Origin: a virus
Length of the DNA: 64,000 nt
IMG/VR virus record: IMGVR_UViG_3300036780_000012
Span: 1 to 64,000 of that record
Strand: one strand, 5' to 3'
The translations under genes were made by a program, and so were the position numbers. The notes beneath the pieces are model-generated. The model did not search any database. It worked only from the letters and a program-made list of their open reading frames with translations, and was not told where the DNA came from. Positions 44,053-52,313 of the stretch are shown here, piece after piece. The stretch's first letter is position 1. Every line of letters begins with the position of its first letter.

Positions 44053-44260
44053 ATTTGTCCATCCACCGCTTCAGTTCCATCGTATCTATTCCCAAAACGT
44101 TTGAGGTATGTACGATATTCCCGCGATTGAGTTCGAGCGCTCGTACGATAACTGTATTGCGGAAACGGTCCACGATCTCATCCAGTCTGCGACGGTAGAG
44201 CTGGATACTACGGTCGATTAACTCTACGACGCTTCGTTGTTGAACTAGCGGAGTATTCAC
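44039..44260 (-). CDS. Fis-like HTH protein (second of pair)
   Basis: 73 residues. FRNTVIVRALELNRGNIVHTSNVLGIDTMELKRWMDKYGI matches the same HTH_8 layout, preceded by a helical dimerisation part (VVELIDRSIQLYRRRLDEI). Pairs with the following gene; the two are probably an ancient duplication. Confidence 0.7.
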   Translation of the reverse strand: MNTPLVQQRSVVELIDRSIQLYRRRLDEIVDRFRNTVIVRALELNRGNIVHTSNVLGIDTMELKRWMDKYGIT

Positions 44261-44269
44261 ATGTTTCTC

Positions 44270-45931
44270 CTAAAACGGCGCATCGCTTTTCGCATCTTCA
44301 TGTCTACGCCATCCATTCTTTGGCGGTTCCCACGATACTCTTGCTAACTCCGTTGAATCATCTGCTCCGCGAATGATGCGCCAGTAAAACGGGTCTACTG
44401 GCTCCGCAATCTTCAACTCGCATTCAAACTTTCGTGTCCAAGGCATCTGATCTTCCATCTGCGTAATGCCTACTACCCACTCTAGCCATCCGGCAATTGC
44501 CGACCCGCCGCGTACTCGCTCCGTCAATCGCGTTCCCGGTAGATTGTTCTTGCTTTCATGGTGGATAAGGCAGATAGAAACTCCCGTATCACCCTGAATC
44601 CGATTCATCGTATTGACAACCTTTTGCATATCATTGTTGTCATTCTCGTCTCCCGCATGAAGAACACGCATTACATCAAGAATCAGGAATTCGCTTTGAT
44701 ACCGTTTTAGGTCTGCAATGAGTGCAGTTACGTCGTCGGGATAGTCCAGCATGATCTTCGGCTTGAGTCCCTTCGCGTTGATATACAACCAGCCTTCTAA
44801 GTCGATATTTGTAAGATTACGAAACTGCATAATCTTCGTCTTGCGCACTTGGGTTAAGCCTGAAGAATCTTCTCGGCTAACTAATGCGACTCGAATACGG
44901 CGCGGAATGTAGAAGTCCATCCACTTCTGCCCGGAAGCGAGAGCGAGAGCGAGGTCGAGGACCATATAGCTTTTCCCACTCTTAGGATGCGAGATGAAAG
45001 AACCGTTTGCTCCAGCTTGAACTAAACCTTCCACAAACCAGTTCACCGTTTCTTGCCGCGTAGCATCGAACTCGGCAGGAGTCATAAACAGCGTAGTTGC
45101 TGCACTACTCTCTTCCGGCTTCCACCATTTCGTTTTCTTCGCCAGGTCCAAGAGGTCCGCTACTGAATGAGTTTTCAGGAAGTCGCTAACATCTCCATGC
45201 TCGGGTAACTCTGGGAGTTCTACGATCTTCACACCTTGAGCGTAGCGTAAACAGGAAAGCGCGATGCGAGCCGCATGATCTCTTCCCGGCTTATCGTTGT
45301 CGGGGATAACAAGCACCTGCTTACCAGCCGTATAGAGCGCGAAATCATCTAGCCATTTACCAGCTCCGCGCGGGGAAGTAGTCACCGCCAGGTGTGGAAA
45401 CTTCCCCGCTAGAGCCGTCGTCAAGTTATCGGCATCGCGTTCGCCCTCTACGACAATCAAATTCTTCGCGGTTATTACTTCAGGTAATTTGTAGAGAACC
45501 ATTTTCAGATTCTCGGTTTTCCAAATCCAACCGCCCTTTGCGTCAGGCTGACGCTGGGCGAAACGTTTACCGGGATAACGAACTACTTGAAACAGGAGTT
45601 TCCCAAAAGCATCGGTGTAAGGATAAATCGCTTCCGGCTGCTGCCCGAAGTTTAGATGCTGCTCACCTACAATCTCCGCGATCCGAGATAGGGCGGCGTC
45701 CTTATCACAGCTAGAAAACAGCATCTCGAATTCTAGGACGCCACCTTGTCCGCATCCCGCGTGACATTTCCATGCACCTTTTTCGGTACTGATTGAAAGC
45801 GATGGAGCCTTGTCATCATGGAAACAGCATTTTGCCATATAACCGGAACCGGATCGGCGCATTCGGTTATCGGCTAGACGAGTTTCGAAGTAACGGCGAA
45901 ATTGAGATTCTGTTAGGTCGGAGAGTTTCAC
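44270..45931 (-). CDS. Primase-helicase (CHC2, TOPRIM, RepA-like)
   Basis: 553 residues. The CHC2 zinc finger is at about 35-60 (KCCFHDDKAPSLSISTEKGAW, CHAGCGQGG), the TOPRIM domain at about 155-215 (VVEGERDADNL, then VIPDNDKPGRDHAAR), and a RecA-like helicase from about 290 (SHPKSGKSYMVLDLALALASG). A DVMRVLHAGDENDNNDMQ loop and SICLIHHESKNN follow. It primes and unwinds DNA for phage replication. The phage appears to have no DNA polymerase in this window. Confidence 0.9.
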   Translation of the reverse strand: MKLSDLTESQFRRYFETRLADNRMRRSGSGYMAKCCFHDDKAPSLSISTEKGAWKCHAGCGQGGVLEFEMLFSSCDKDAALSRIAEIVGEQHLNFGQQPEAIYPYTDAFGKLLFQVVRYPGKRFAQRQPDAKGGWIWKTENLKMVLYKLPEVITAKNLIVVEGERDADNLTTALAGKFPHLAVTTSPRGAGKWLDDFALYTAGKQVLVIPDNDKPGRDHAARIALSCLRYAQGVKIVELPELPEHGDVSDFLKTHSVADLLDLAKKTKWWKPEESSAATTLFMTPAEFDATRQETVNWFVEGLVQAGANGSFISHPKSGKSYMVLDLALALASGQKWMDFYIPRRIRVALVSREDSSGLTQVRKTKIMQFRNLTNIDLEGWLYINAKGLKPKIMLDYPDDVTALIADLKRYQSEFLILDVMRVLHAGDENDNNDMQKVVNTMNRIQGDTGVSICLIHHESKNNLPGTRLTERVRGGSAIAGWLEWVVGITQMEDQMPWTRKFECELKIAEPVDPFYWRIIRGADDSTELARVSWEPPKNGWRRHEDAKSDAPF

Positions 45932-46302
45932 GCAAACACTCCCGCCAACCCATCTTCCGTCATCCAGGTTTGAGGAATCTCAGGTCCGATTAAACCACGC
46001 AGCGTTGCGAGCTCCTGCCAGTCCAAATACATCGGCGGTAAATCCGTTCTTTCAAACGTTTCTATTTCATGGCAGCGGCGACAGAGAACTTCGAGGTCGC
46101 TATCCAGTTCACGTCCTATACGCTGATAGTTCTTATGGTGAACATGAAGGCGCTGATCGTAGAACAGAAGTGCGGCGACATTTAGGATCCCGCACCGATT
46201 GCAAGTCGGATGATCGAACAGGAATATCTTTCGGCGTTGGAGCCATTGCTCGGAAGAAAGATAATCACAGTATTCGCTTCGAGTTCTAATTTGCGATTTC
46301 AA
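45928..46302 (-). CDS. HNH endonuclease
   Basis: 124 residues. YLSSEQWLQRRKIFLFDHPTCNRCG, then LHVHHKNYQRIGRELDSDLEVLCRRCHE: a clear HNH core with two CxxC pairs. Coupled by ATGA on both sides between the primase and the 46299 gene. Confidence 0.85.
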   Translation of the reverse strand: MKSQIRTRSEYCDYLSSEQWLQRRKIFLFDHPTCNRCGILNVAALLFYDQRLHVHHKNYQRIGRELDSDLEVLCRRCHEIETFERTDLPPMYLDWQELATLRGLIGPEIPQTWMTEDGLAGVFA

Positions 46303-46688
46303 TGGATCGCCTTTCGCTGAGAAAAGCCATTCTCATATCGGTCGATCCATTTCGTAAAACGATCCTCGGAGTTAAATAACTGCTCCCAGTCAAGATAACC
46401 GTTAGCTTTATGGAATTGTGAATCGCAGAGTTCGTCGATAATATGCTTGAACGTCGTTCCTACCCGAGCGCGGATAAGAGTATTAGGCGTTCCCTCAGAA
46501 CGCTCTATGGCAGATTCTTCCTTCCATCGCTTAGCTGCCATTCTATATCTTGCTTTAGTTAGAGAATAGCGTGTAGATTTACCTGCCTGCTGACAAAAGT
46601 ACGCAAAGGCTTTTGGGATTGGATCATCACTCTCGACTATATTTTCAGCAGCGGAGAAGAGAGTTTGATCCTGTCCGATTGATCCCAC
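46299..46688 (-). CDS. Phage replication-associated protein
   Basis: 129 residues. YFCQQAGKSTRYSLTKARYRMAAKRWKEE and DSQFHKANGYLDWEQLFNSEDRFTKWIDRYEN follow a pattern of proteins preceding primase genes in phages, whose end resembles helicase loaders. Function inferred from context. 4-bp overlap with the HNH gene. Confidence 0.55.
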   Translation of the reverse strand: MGSIGQDQTLFSAAENIVESDDPIPKAFAYFCQQAGKSTRYSLTKARYRMAAKRWKEESAIERSEGTPNTLIRARVGTTFKHIIDELCDSQFHKANGYLDWEQLFNSEDRFTKWIDRYENGFSQRKAIH

Positions 46689-46976
46689 TTATTGAACTGC
46701 GGGAGATGCCGACTGACTTACAGGTTTAGCGGACCGCTGTTTGTCTCGCTCAATCTGCTGCTGCTTTGTAAGTAAATTCCTCTGACGGTTAATCTCTTGT
46801 TGCATATTGCCAACCTTGCGAATCAGGTAAAGAATCGCCGCCGAGTCCGGAGAAGGTAACGCTCGATGTTTTGCTCTCAGTTCATCGAGTTTAAGGTTTG
46901 AATTCCGTTCGTCATCGTATTCTCTGAGTTTTCGTTTCAGTATCTCCAGTTCAAGTAATACTTCTTTTTCTTCCAT
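46689..46976 (-). CDS. Coiled-coil hypothetical protein
   Basis: 95 residues from an ATG at 46976 (GGAG 6 nt upstream). MEEKEVLLELEILKRKLREY is followed by RKVGNMQQEINRQRNLLTKQ, two coiled-coil segments. Family unknown. Confidence 0.5.
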   Translation of the reverse strand: MEEKEVLLELEILKRKLREYDDERNSNLKLDELRAKHRALPSPDSAAILYLIRKVGNMQQEINRQRNLLTKQQQIERDKQRSAKPVSQSASPAVQ

Positions 46977-47436
46977 AACACTCTCCGTTTTGCTACCGTC
47001 CATTTTGAAAAGAAAGATCACGGGCTAAAGACGTTCGAACTCGAAAATATGTTCGCTCCGGTCCTAACTGAGTACCCGATCCAGTGTCTCTTACGCCTGC
47101 CACGATGGGCGGACACACCTCTGCCTTGCGGCAGCGCCGTCTTTAACTGTCCTGTTTTCAGGAGTCACGAATTTCTCCGTGTGGATAGTCGGTACTGCCG
47201 TTAGCCCGAACCTCAGAAGGGCCGAAGCTGCTTGAGTGGCAGAAAAAACAAAATCCGAATTGTAATGATTTTGCATTCAGCCAGTACATCATTTCAAGGA
47301 GAACAGGTTAGTGGGTGTTGGTGGATGCACTGGCTAAGGAGCTACACCATAGCACCCACATTCCCGGCTCTTTGAAAAGCTTATGAAGAGTCTAAAATAA
47401 CGCGCCCCTGAAAGTAAAGGAAATAATTTCAGATTC
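46977..47436. other. 460-bp stretch without a supported gene
   Basis: A 44-codon minus-strand frame (47292-47158) has a Cys pair but no ribosome binding site. A perfect five-pair hairpin with a GCAA tetraloop occurs at 47121-47134 (CTGCC-GCAA-GGCAG on the minus strand). Near-inverted repeats AGCCAGTACATC (47279-47290) and GATGCACTGGCT (47323-47334) flank a plus-strand AAGGAG. This may be a structured RNA or regulatory region; no promoter was confirmed. Confidence 0.4.
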
Positions 47437-47607
47437 TTACTTCGAGCGTTTCTCTATCACCAACTGATGTGTTCTCAGGTTATCCCTGTCGTGTTTCTGA
47501 GATTCTTCGATAGCCATAAACCCAATTTGGCAGACATGACACCAGACGCGGTAGGGAAACGGAATTACAAACTGAGGAGCTACGTGAAGGTGAAGTAGAG
47601 GCTTCAT
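47437..47607 (-). CDS. 56-residue Cys/His-finger protein
   Basis: ATG at 47607 overlapping the upstream stop (ATGA); ends at 47437. VWCHVCQIGFMAIEESQKHD with a later TH gives a C2H2-like finger. Unknown function. Confidence 0.6.
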   Translation of the reverse strand: MKPLLHLHVAPQFVIPFPYRVWCHVCQIGFMAIEESQKHDRDNLRTHQLVIEKRSK

Positions 47608-47843
47608 GTAGTTGACTCCACAATCCTATACTTCATTCCGGGACTCACAAGACCTAAATCGTTAACGCATATTTCTGCCTCGCGTTGTGAATTGAATCCA
47701 TTAGTAGGATTCATACAAGAACGTATCCACGGACCCTCGACGTTTTTGACGGGAATTGTTATTGTGTCAGAGGTAGGTCGAACTTGATTAAAATATGGGT
47801 GCGTCCCAGTAGACCGAGCTTCTATGAACCATCTAACCGTCAT
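47604..47843 (-). CDS. Small hypothetical protein
   Basis: 79 residues from an ATG at 47843 (ATGA overlap with the upstream gene). MTVRWFIEARSTGTHPYFNQ and ITIPVKNVEGPWIRSCMNP suggest a small beta protein with Cys. Family not recognised. Confidence 0.55.
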   Translation of the reverse strand: MTVRWFIEARSTGTHPYFNQVRPTSDTITIPVKNVEGPWIRSCMNPTNGFNSQREAEICVNDLGLVSPGMKYRIVESTT

Positions 47844-48040
47844 GGCTTCCACAACCTCGTTCCCGCCCAGATAAAGAACCACCAGAAACCGATACAGAAG
47901 GCGAATAGTCCGATGCCTACAAGTACCTGAGTTAACGGGTTAACCTTGTCCAATTTTGGACTGCCTATCTCCGGCTCCTCGACCTTAATCCCGAGCTTAT
48001 GAAAGTACTTCTTGTCTTCAATGCCCCAGGTTTCGCTCAT
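47840..48040 (-). CDS. Single-span membrane protein with palindrome copy
   Basis: 66 residues. A soluble start (MSETWGIEDKKYFHKLGIKV) is followed by one membrane span (VLVGIGLFAFCIGFWWFFIW). A palindrome copy at 47948-47961 encodes SPKLDK just before the span. Overlaps neighbours by 4 bp. Confidence 0.6.
   Translation of the reverse strand: MSETWGIEDKKYFHKLGIKVEEPEIGSPKLDKVNPLTQVLVGIGLFAFCIGFWWFFIWAGTRLWKP
47948..47961 (-). repeat. Dispersed palindrome, copy 6
   Basis: Coding strand AGTCCAAAATTGGACA, better half first. Read as SPKLDK inside the small membrane gene. Confidence 0.85.
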
Positions 48041-48228
48041 AAACAGCCTCCAATCCTACTAAGAGTTACTCCTAAGCGCACCGTGAGCCCTACAAGCGCA
48101 GCACGGGCCATCCCTCGAATGCTTGCTTTCGGTATTTCCGGCCCTGCCAACGTTCTCCATGCGAGCGCGGAGCCTAGAATCTGTATCTGGCCGTTAATCT
48201 TTCGCGTTCGGAGCGAGAGTGGTTTCAT
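48037..48228 (-). CDS. Small basic protein
   Basis: 63 residues (ILGSALAWRTLAGPE, ARAALVGLTVRLGVTLSRIG), an amphipathic basic protein. Both ends overlap genes by 4 bp (ATGA), which supports translation. Unknown. Confidence 0.45.
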   Translation of the reverse strand: MKPLSLRTRKINGQIQILGSALAWRTLAGPEIPKASIRGMARAALVGLTVRLGVTLSRIGGCL

Positions 48229-48482
48229 CGCAAAGCCTCGGTAATATCTGCCCTTGAATACGTCAGCGGCTTCAATACTTTTCCGTGCTCGTCGTAATGG
48301 ACCGTTCCATCCGGCCAGACCTTTGTCATGTTCGAACGGTGAACCTCATCAAAGACTCGCTCAATATCAATCCCGTAAGATACTGCGGTGCCAATAATCA
48401 CGTAAAGCGAATCAAGTTCCATGTTATAGCTTCGTGGTAATGGAGTGCCCTGTATAAGCAAACCAGAAACACTCCGTCCCAT
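48225..48482 (-). pseudogene. MazG-type NTP pyrophosphohydrolase, C-terminal remnant
   Basis: From about residue 21 (MELDSLYVIIGTAVSYGIDI, then VFDEVHRSNMTKVWPDGTVH) this matches the C-terminal half of phage MazG-like phosphohydrolases. The N-terminal part with the first ExxE metal motif is missing. The first 20 residues (GRSVSGLLIQGTPLPRSYN) do not look like the family. No SD precedes either candidate start. Most likely a truncated gene. Confidence 0.6.
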
Positions 48483-48521
48483 GCGAGACTCTTCGCCATG
48501 TCAAATACCTTAGCCCTCATC

Positions 48522-49712
48522 TCACGCCTCCGGCCCAAACAGTTCTTGCTCTACCGCTTCATCCGCTGACATCGCAGCCTGTTCTTCGGCAGGCTTATCA
48601 TCTACGAACTTCACGCCAGCTAGTTCGAGTAGGTGCTCTACCTGAAAGAACTCTTTCCCATCTTTTGTTTCCTGTCGCGAGACTTCTGCCAACATCGTCT
48701 TGGGATAGGCACCGGCAATAAAGTAATCATGCATCGACTTATGCCAGACGTACAGTTTGCCATCCTGATTCTGTTGGTTCACGACAGAGAGTACAAGATA
48801 CGGCTCTCCAGGTTCGCCTTTTTTTGTCGCCTTCTTATTCTTTTTCTCTGCCGCCTTTACTAAGTACACCGCAGCGGTAATCGGCTTTGAGGTTAGACGG
48901 TCCTGTTCGGCGTGCTTGCAATCCTTTTCATGGCCACCGATTTTTCGGCATTCTCCACACATGGTTGGAGCTTCTTTTGCCGGGGCCTGAGCCTGTTCGT
49001 CTTTGTCCAATTTTGGACTGGCGTTTCTGCTAAGGCCAGTATCCTCATGTCCCCGATTTGGTTCGGAGGATGGTTGCAGATTCGCAATATCCAAGGTCAT
49101 TGACTCACGCTGGGTTTTCGCCTGTGAGGTATCTGTAGGAATATCCATTGCTTCCTCGGCTAGCGAGATACCTTTGAGTACATCGGCGAAGGAATCGCGC
49201 AAGGCAAATCCTCTCGCTCTCATCTGTCTCATGCGGTTTCGATATTGAATCCACGGGCCTTTGTTTAACAGGCCAGCTTTCGCAGCGTCGTCATCGCTGA
49301 ACTTACGTATCACCGGAGAACGCCCACGACGCTTTACAATGCAGGTTGCGACCGTTCCCTCTGTGCTTTCCTGAATGTCTTCGAAGTCAGGATGTCCGGA
49401 GCAAAGGGCTAAAGCTCCATCGCCCCAGAGAGCAGGTCTGCCGTTAATCACCGATACAGACTGCAAGGATTGCATGGGCGGTAAGCCGATCTCCGCGCCG
49501 AACTGGATCGCCACAATAATATTTGCAGGTTTCTTCTGATAATCTTTCGGTACGATCTCGCTTGCGGCCATCATCTTTGCGAGAGCAATCGCCTCGGTAA
49601 GATTTGCAGGAGTAAAGGCGGCGAGTCGAGTTTGTTTTGCGCTGCGGTTAGTGTCGATTGCGACAGCAGGTTGGACAGGGAGAGCGAGAGCGTATTGCTT
49701 TGCTTCTGACAT
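48522..49712 (-). CDS. recT: RecT-family ssDNA annealing protein
   Basis: 396 residues. Core about 30-190: MMAASEIVPKDYQKKPAN, IIVAIQFGAEIGLPPMQSLQSVSVINGRPALWGDGALAL, GLLNKGPWIQYRNRMRQMRARGFALRDSFADVLKG, all classic RecT. A disordered linker at about 195-260 carries the palindrome copy at 49005-49018 (SPKLDK) and a CGEC-type zinc motif follows. It pairs single strands in recombination with the nuclease upstream. Confidence 0.9.
   Translation of the reverse strand: MSEAKQYALALPVQPAVAIDTNRSAKQTRLAAFTPANLTEAIALAKMMAASEIVPKDYQKKPANIIVAIQFGAEIGLPPMQSLQSVSVINGRPALWGDGALALCSGHPDFEDIQESTEGTVATCIVKRRGRSPVIRKFSDDDAAKAGLLNKGPWIQYRNRMRQMRARGFALRDSFADVLKGISLAEEAMDIPTDTSQAKTQRESMTLDIANLQPSSEPNRGHEDTGLSRNASPKLDKDEQAQAPAKEAPTMCGECRKIGGHEKDCKHAEQDRLTSKPITAAVYLVKAAEKKNKKATKKGEPGEPYLVLSVVNQQNQDGKLYVWHKSMHDYFIAGAYPKTMLAEVSRQETKDGKEFFQVEHLLELAGVKFVDDKPAEEQAAMSADEAVEQELFGPEA
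49005..49018 (-). repeat. Dispersed palindrome, copy 7
   Basis: Coding strand AGTCCAAAATTGGACA, better half first, in the disordered linker of the RecT gene (SPKLDK). Confidence 0.85.
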
Positions 49713-49784
49713 ATTGCCTTTCTTGTTTTTCTAGACATTTCACGCGCCTCTAGAGGCTCCGAGGAAAACAGTTTACTACTTTGA

Positions 49785-50879
49785 TTATCCAATCTGTACT
49801 AACTTCGGCACTGCCACTGTATGCGGGCGTTTCGCGGCTGGACACATGTCCCAATATCCACAAAACGATTCGGAACAATGCCAATCGTCGGTATTCGCTG
49901 GCATAAAGGCTCCTGTCTTCGTTGCTACATGCCATGAGTGAATCGCTCGGGCGAATCGGAACAAAAACACATTAATGTCGTCCATTGTTACCGTACTCGA
50001 ACGCGGAACATAATTCAGGTCATGGCGCTTCGGAGTCCGAACGAGATAGTCGAGCACCGTAGCGTCCGGTAGTTTCTTGTCGAGGACCAGGGTTGCGAGT
50101 CCGTAACTGACAAGCTGATTCGAGTCGTCCGCGCTATCCTCGGATGGAGAACGTTTGCTTGTTTTTGTATCACGGATAACGATTTCTTTCTTGAATCCAC
50201 CGTCTACGAAGCCTTCTGCTCTCATCCACTGAGGAATATGGACATTGCGCAATTCGTCTCTAACTGGAACCGTAGTTTCTTCGATGATGTCGATAGCTCC
50301 GGCAAAGTCCGTTCCGATCCGCGCCGCTGAGTTCATCGCCGCACCTTCTGCATGGAGAATCTTCGCAGCATCTAAGCTCTGCTGTTTATCGCCGTCCGTG
50401 TGTAATTGCTTCGCTCGCTTTCGCAACCAACCATCCATGTCGATAGCGAATGACCTTTGCACGTACTTTGGTTGAATGACCGGCGCAGCCTTATCGTAAT
50501 GCAGGCCGGCAAGCGACACGCTCTTATCAAGCGCCTCTGCCTTTGCCGCATCTTTCGAGATGCCCTCTTTCTTCTCGCTCAGTTCTACCTCGAACGGATC
50601 GGAAGATTCTTTAGCTTCGAATGTAGCAGCCGCAATATCAACCGCATCCTGGCGTTTCAGGAGTTCACCAGTGTCAATCTTGTTCTGCAAGTCCTGTGTT
50701 ACGCTGGCATCTACAGCAGAGCCAACGTGGAGATAGGCAGACGGCGGACGCCTGATTCCTAGTTGATAACGAAACATGGCGCGTAGCTGACACACCGACA
50801 TGGTAGACATGAATGATTGATGGTACTGCATTCGCTTTTTAGGCGTAATAGATTTTAGTGCTTCTGTAGCGTCAGGCAT
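49785..50879 (-). CDS. PD-(D/E)XK nuclease, RecB/Cas4-like
   Basis: 364 residues. An N-terminal SPSQFSTY-like stretch (MSTMSVCQLRAMFRYQLGIR), the nuclease core near VIRDTKTSKRSP and DDSNQLVSYGLATLV, and a C-terminal CSESFCGYWDMCPAAK cysteine cluster suggest a Cas4/AddB-type 4Fe-4S nuclease. Next to recT it is probably the 5' exonuclease of a two-gene recombination pair. Confidence 0.8.
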   Translation of the reverse strand: MPDATEALKSITPKKRMQYHQSFMSTMSVCQLRAMFRYQLGIRRPPSAYLHVGSAVDASVTQDLQNKIDTGELLKRQDAVDIAAATFEAKESSDPFEVELSEKKEGISKDAAKAEALDKSVSLAGLHYDKAAPVIQPKYVQRSFAIDMDGWLRKRAKQLHTDGDKQQSLDAAKILHAEGAAMNSAARIGTDFAGAIDIIEETTVPVRDELRNVHIPQWMRAEGFVDGGFKKEIVIRDTKTSKRSPSEDSADDSNQLVSYGLATLVLDKKLPDATVLDYLVRTPKRHDLNYVPRSSTVTMDDINVFLFRFARAIHSWHVATKTGAFMPANTDDWHCSESFCGYWDMCPAAKRPHTVAVPKLVQIG

Positions 50880-51111
50880 CTGCTTTCCTTTCGAACTTTC
50901 TCATTTCGCGACCGCGCTCCATCGCTTCATACTCCTCTTGCGCCTGCCGCTGCCGAATGCGTCTCATGCAGTCCAAAATTAGACAGCGCTGACTGTTCTT
51001 CTTAGCGCTCCAATCAACCGGATTGCACGTGCGGTTTAAGAATTGCTGAAGCAGACGCAATACGGTAGTCGATTGATCGTTTAACTCCACAGCGTTCCCT
51101 TTCCCTGCCAA
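50872..51111 (-). CDS. Small helical protein with palindrome copy
   Basis: 79 residues. VLRLLQQFLNRTCNPVDWSA, MRRIRQRQAQEEYEAMERG. Overlaps the nuclease gene by 8 bp. The palindrome at 50971-50984 is read as LILDC, in the opposite orientation to most other copies. Unknown function. Confidence 0.55.
   Translation of the reverse strand: MAGKGNAVELNDQSTTVLRLLQQFLNRTCNPVDWSAKKNSQRCLILDCMRRIRQRQAQEEYEAMERGREMRKFERKADA
50971..50984 (+). repeat. Dispersed palindrome, copy 8 (one mismatch, reversed)
   Basis: Plus strand AGTCCAAAATTAGACA. The gene is on the minus strand, so this is the one asymmetric copy whose better half comes last in the direction of transcription. Confidence 0.75.
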
Positions 51112-51251
51112 AGTCTCTTTACTCCAGAGCCGAGTTCCCAGAACGTCATTACTGCGCAGATTACCGTTACGAGCAGGATAAGACCGAACAGGGGAACGGT
51201 ATAGCCTTGGTCGTCTAGCTCGGCCTGATCTAAACTTGAAAAACTAGTCAT
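51081..51251 (-). CDS. 56-residue single-span membrane protein
   Basis: ATG at 51251 directly after the upstream TAA (TAAATG); stop at 51081. Soluble start SFSSLDQAELDDQGY, then a span (LFGLILLVTVICAVMTFW). Unknown. Confidence 0.65.
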   Translation of the reverse strand: MTSFSSLDQAELDDQGYTVPLFGLILLVTVICAVMTFWELGSGVKRLWQGKGTLWS

Positions 51252-52040
51252 TTATTTCACCGCTATCATACGTTTGACCAAATCAACAGCGGAATTCTGT
51301 AGAACTACCAAAGTCGGTTTCAAAGCAGCCCTCGCAGCAGCCCACGCAGCAGCCCTCGCAGCAGCCCCCGCAGCAGCCCCCGCAGCAGCCCCCGCAGCAG
51401 CCCACGCAGCAGCCCCCGCAGCAGCCCACGCAGCAGCCCTCGCAGCAGCCCCCGCAGCAGCCCCCGCAGCAGCCCCCGCAGCAGCCCCCGCAGCAGCCCT
51501 CGCAGCAGCCCCCGCAGCAGCCCACGCAGCATCCCTCGCAGCAGCCCTCGCAGCAGCCCCCGCAGCATCCCTCGTAGCAGCCCTCGCAGCATAAGCATTA
51601 TCGCGGACGGCTTCTATAGTGCCGCGAATAGAAGGTGTTTGAGTAAAGTCGGTAATTCTCGGCAGCGATTCTAGCGCTTCGGCACTAGTAGTCAAGCCAG
51701 CTAACCGCAACCACATTGGAGTATGTACGCGAATCAGCCAATCGGCGCATAGTATCGCTCGCTGAACCTCTACCTCTTTCGTTGATCGGGTACCGATTAG
51801 ATCGCGGATAAGCGGCTTCAAAAGACGGTCACGGTCCGCATCGCTTGGCAATGCATCATTCCATGAACGCAGGAAAGCGCTGATAACCGGACAAGCGCAT
51901 TTAGGATGGTCGCTCCATGATTCACCCGCAACAAAGGCAACAGCTTCCATCACGCAGAAAGTCGAGTCCGGGGAATGCGCTCCGGCTTTCAAAGATAAGT
52001 TAGCAAGTTTATTCCAACGTTCTTCAATTACTGGAGTCAT
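51252..52040 (-). CDS. Phage protein with long alanine tetrad repeat
   Basis: 262 residues. Residues 1-150 are a helical domain common in phages (STFCVMEAVAFVAGESWSDH, SAFLRSWNDALPSDADRDRL, LCADWLIRVHTPMWLRLAGL). Residues about 150-240 are AAxA tetrads (AARA, AAGA, AAWA) in a long helix or bundle. The tail is NSAVDLVKRMIAVK. The DNA repeat is 12 bp, so copy number changes keep the frame. The role is unknown; families of this design occur across actinophages and soil phages. Confidence 0.7.
   Translation of the reverse strand: MTPVIEERWNKLANLSLKAGAHSPDSTFCVMEAVAFVAGESWSDHPKCACPVISAFLRSWNDALPSDADRDRLLKPLIRDLIGTRSTKEVEVQRAILCADWLIRVHTPMWLRLAGLTTSAEALESLPRITDFTQTPSIRGTIEAVRDNAYAARAATRDAAGAAARAAARDAAWAAAGAAARAAAGAAAGAAAGAAAGAAARAAAWAAAGAAAWAAAGAAAGAAAGAAARAAAWAAARAALKPTLVVLQNSAVDLVKRMIAVK
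51324..51592. repeat. 12-bp tandem repeat (minisatellite) coding for Ala tetrads
   Basis: About 22 copies of GCAGCAGCCCNC-type units, differing mainly at two positions (ccc/cct/cca and c/a). All three minus frames and one plus frame stay open. Likely unstable in replication and variable among relatives. Confidence 0.9.
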
Positions 52041-52067
52041 TAAAGTATTTTCCTTTCCTGAAACCTG

Positions 52068-52313
52068 TCAGTGTGTTTCCTTGTCAAGATGGCGAACGCA
52101 ACGGGCCTCGTCGCCATCTGGTAACAACTGCACCGCTGCCTCTTCTCCGCACTCGCGCCCTTCCCTGTTTACGAATGAGCAAGCAACGCTATTTACTTCG
52201 CGCAAGCATTCCTCGGTACAACGGTGAAGTAATTCTTCACTTGGCAGGACGAGCACGCGCAGAGCCTGGTTCATCTGGTTTACGATCTCTTTTGCTTCTT
52301 GAGCGGATGACAT
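52068..52313 (-). CDS. Small Cys-rich hypothetical protein
   Basis: 81 residues. AQEAKEIVNQMNQALRVLVL then CTEECLREVNSVACSFVNRE and ARCVRHLDKE; several cysteines may bind zinc. SD AAAGGGG upstream. Unknown. Confidence 0.6.
   Translation of the reverse strand: MSSAQEAKEIVNQMNQALRVLVLPSEELLHRCTEECLREVNSVACSFVNREGRECGEEAAVQLLPDGDEARCVRHLDKETH

Noticed and set aside
47022-47100. Possible tRNA (a GTTCGAAC string)
   Set aside because: No acceptor or anticodon stem could be built around it.
49571-49792. 73-codon minus frame between recT and nuclease genes
   Set aside because: Ser/Leu-rich shadow of the recT start; no ribosome site and no continuity.
51324-51592. Array of short repeats resembling CRISPR
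   Set aside because: Units are 12 bp without unique spacers and code for alanine tetrads; it is a minisatellite.
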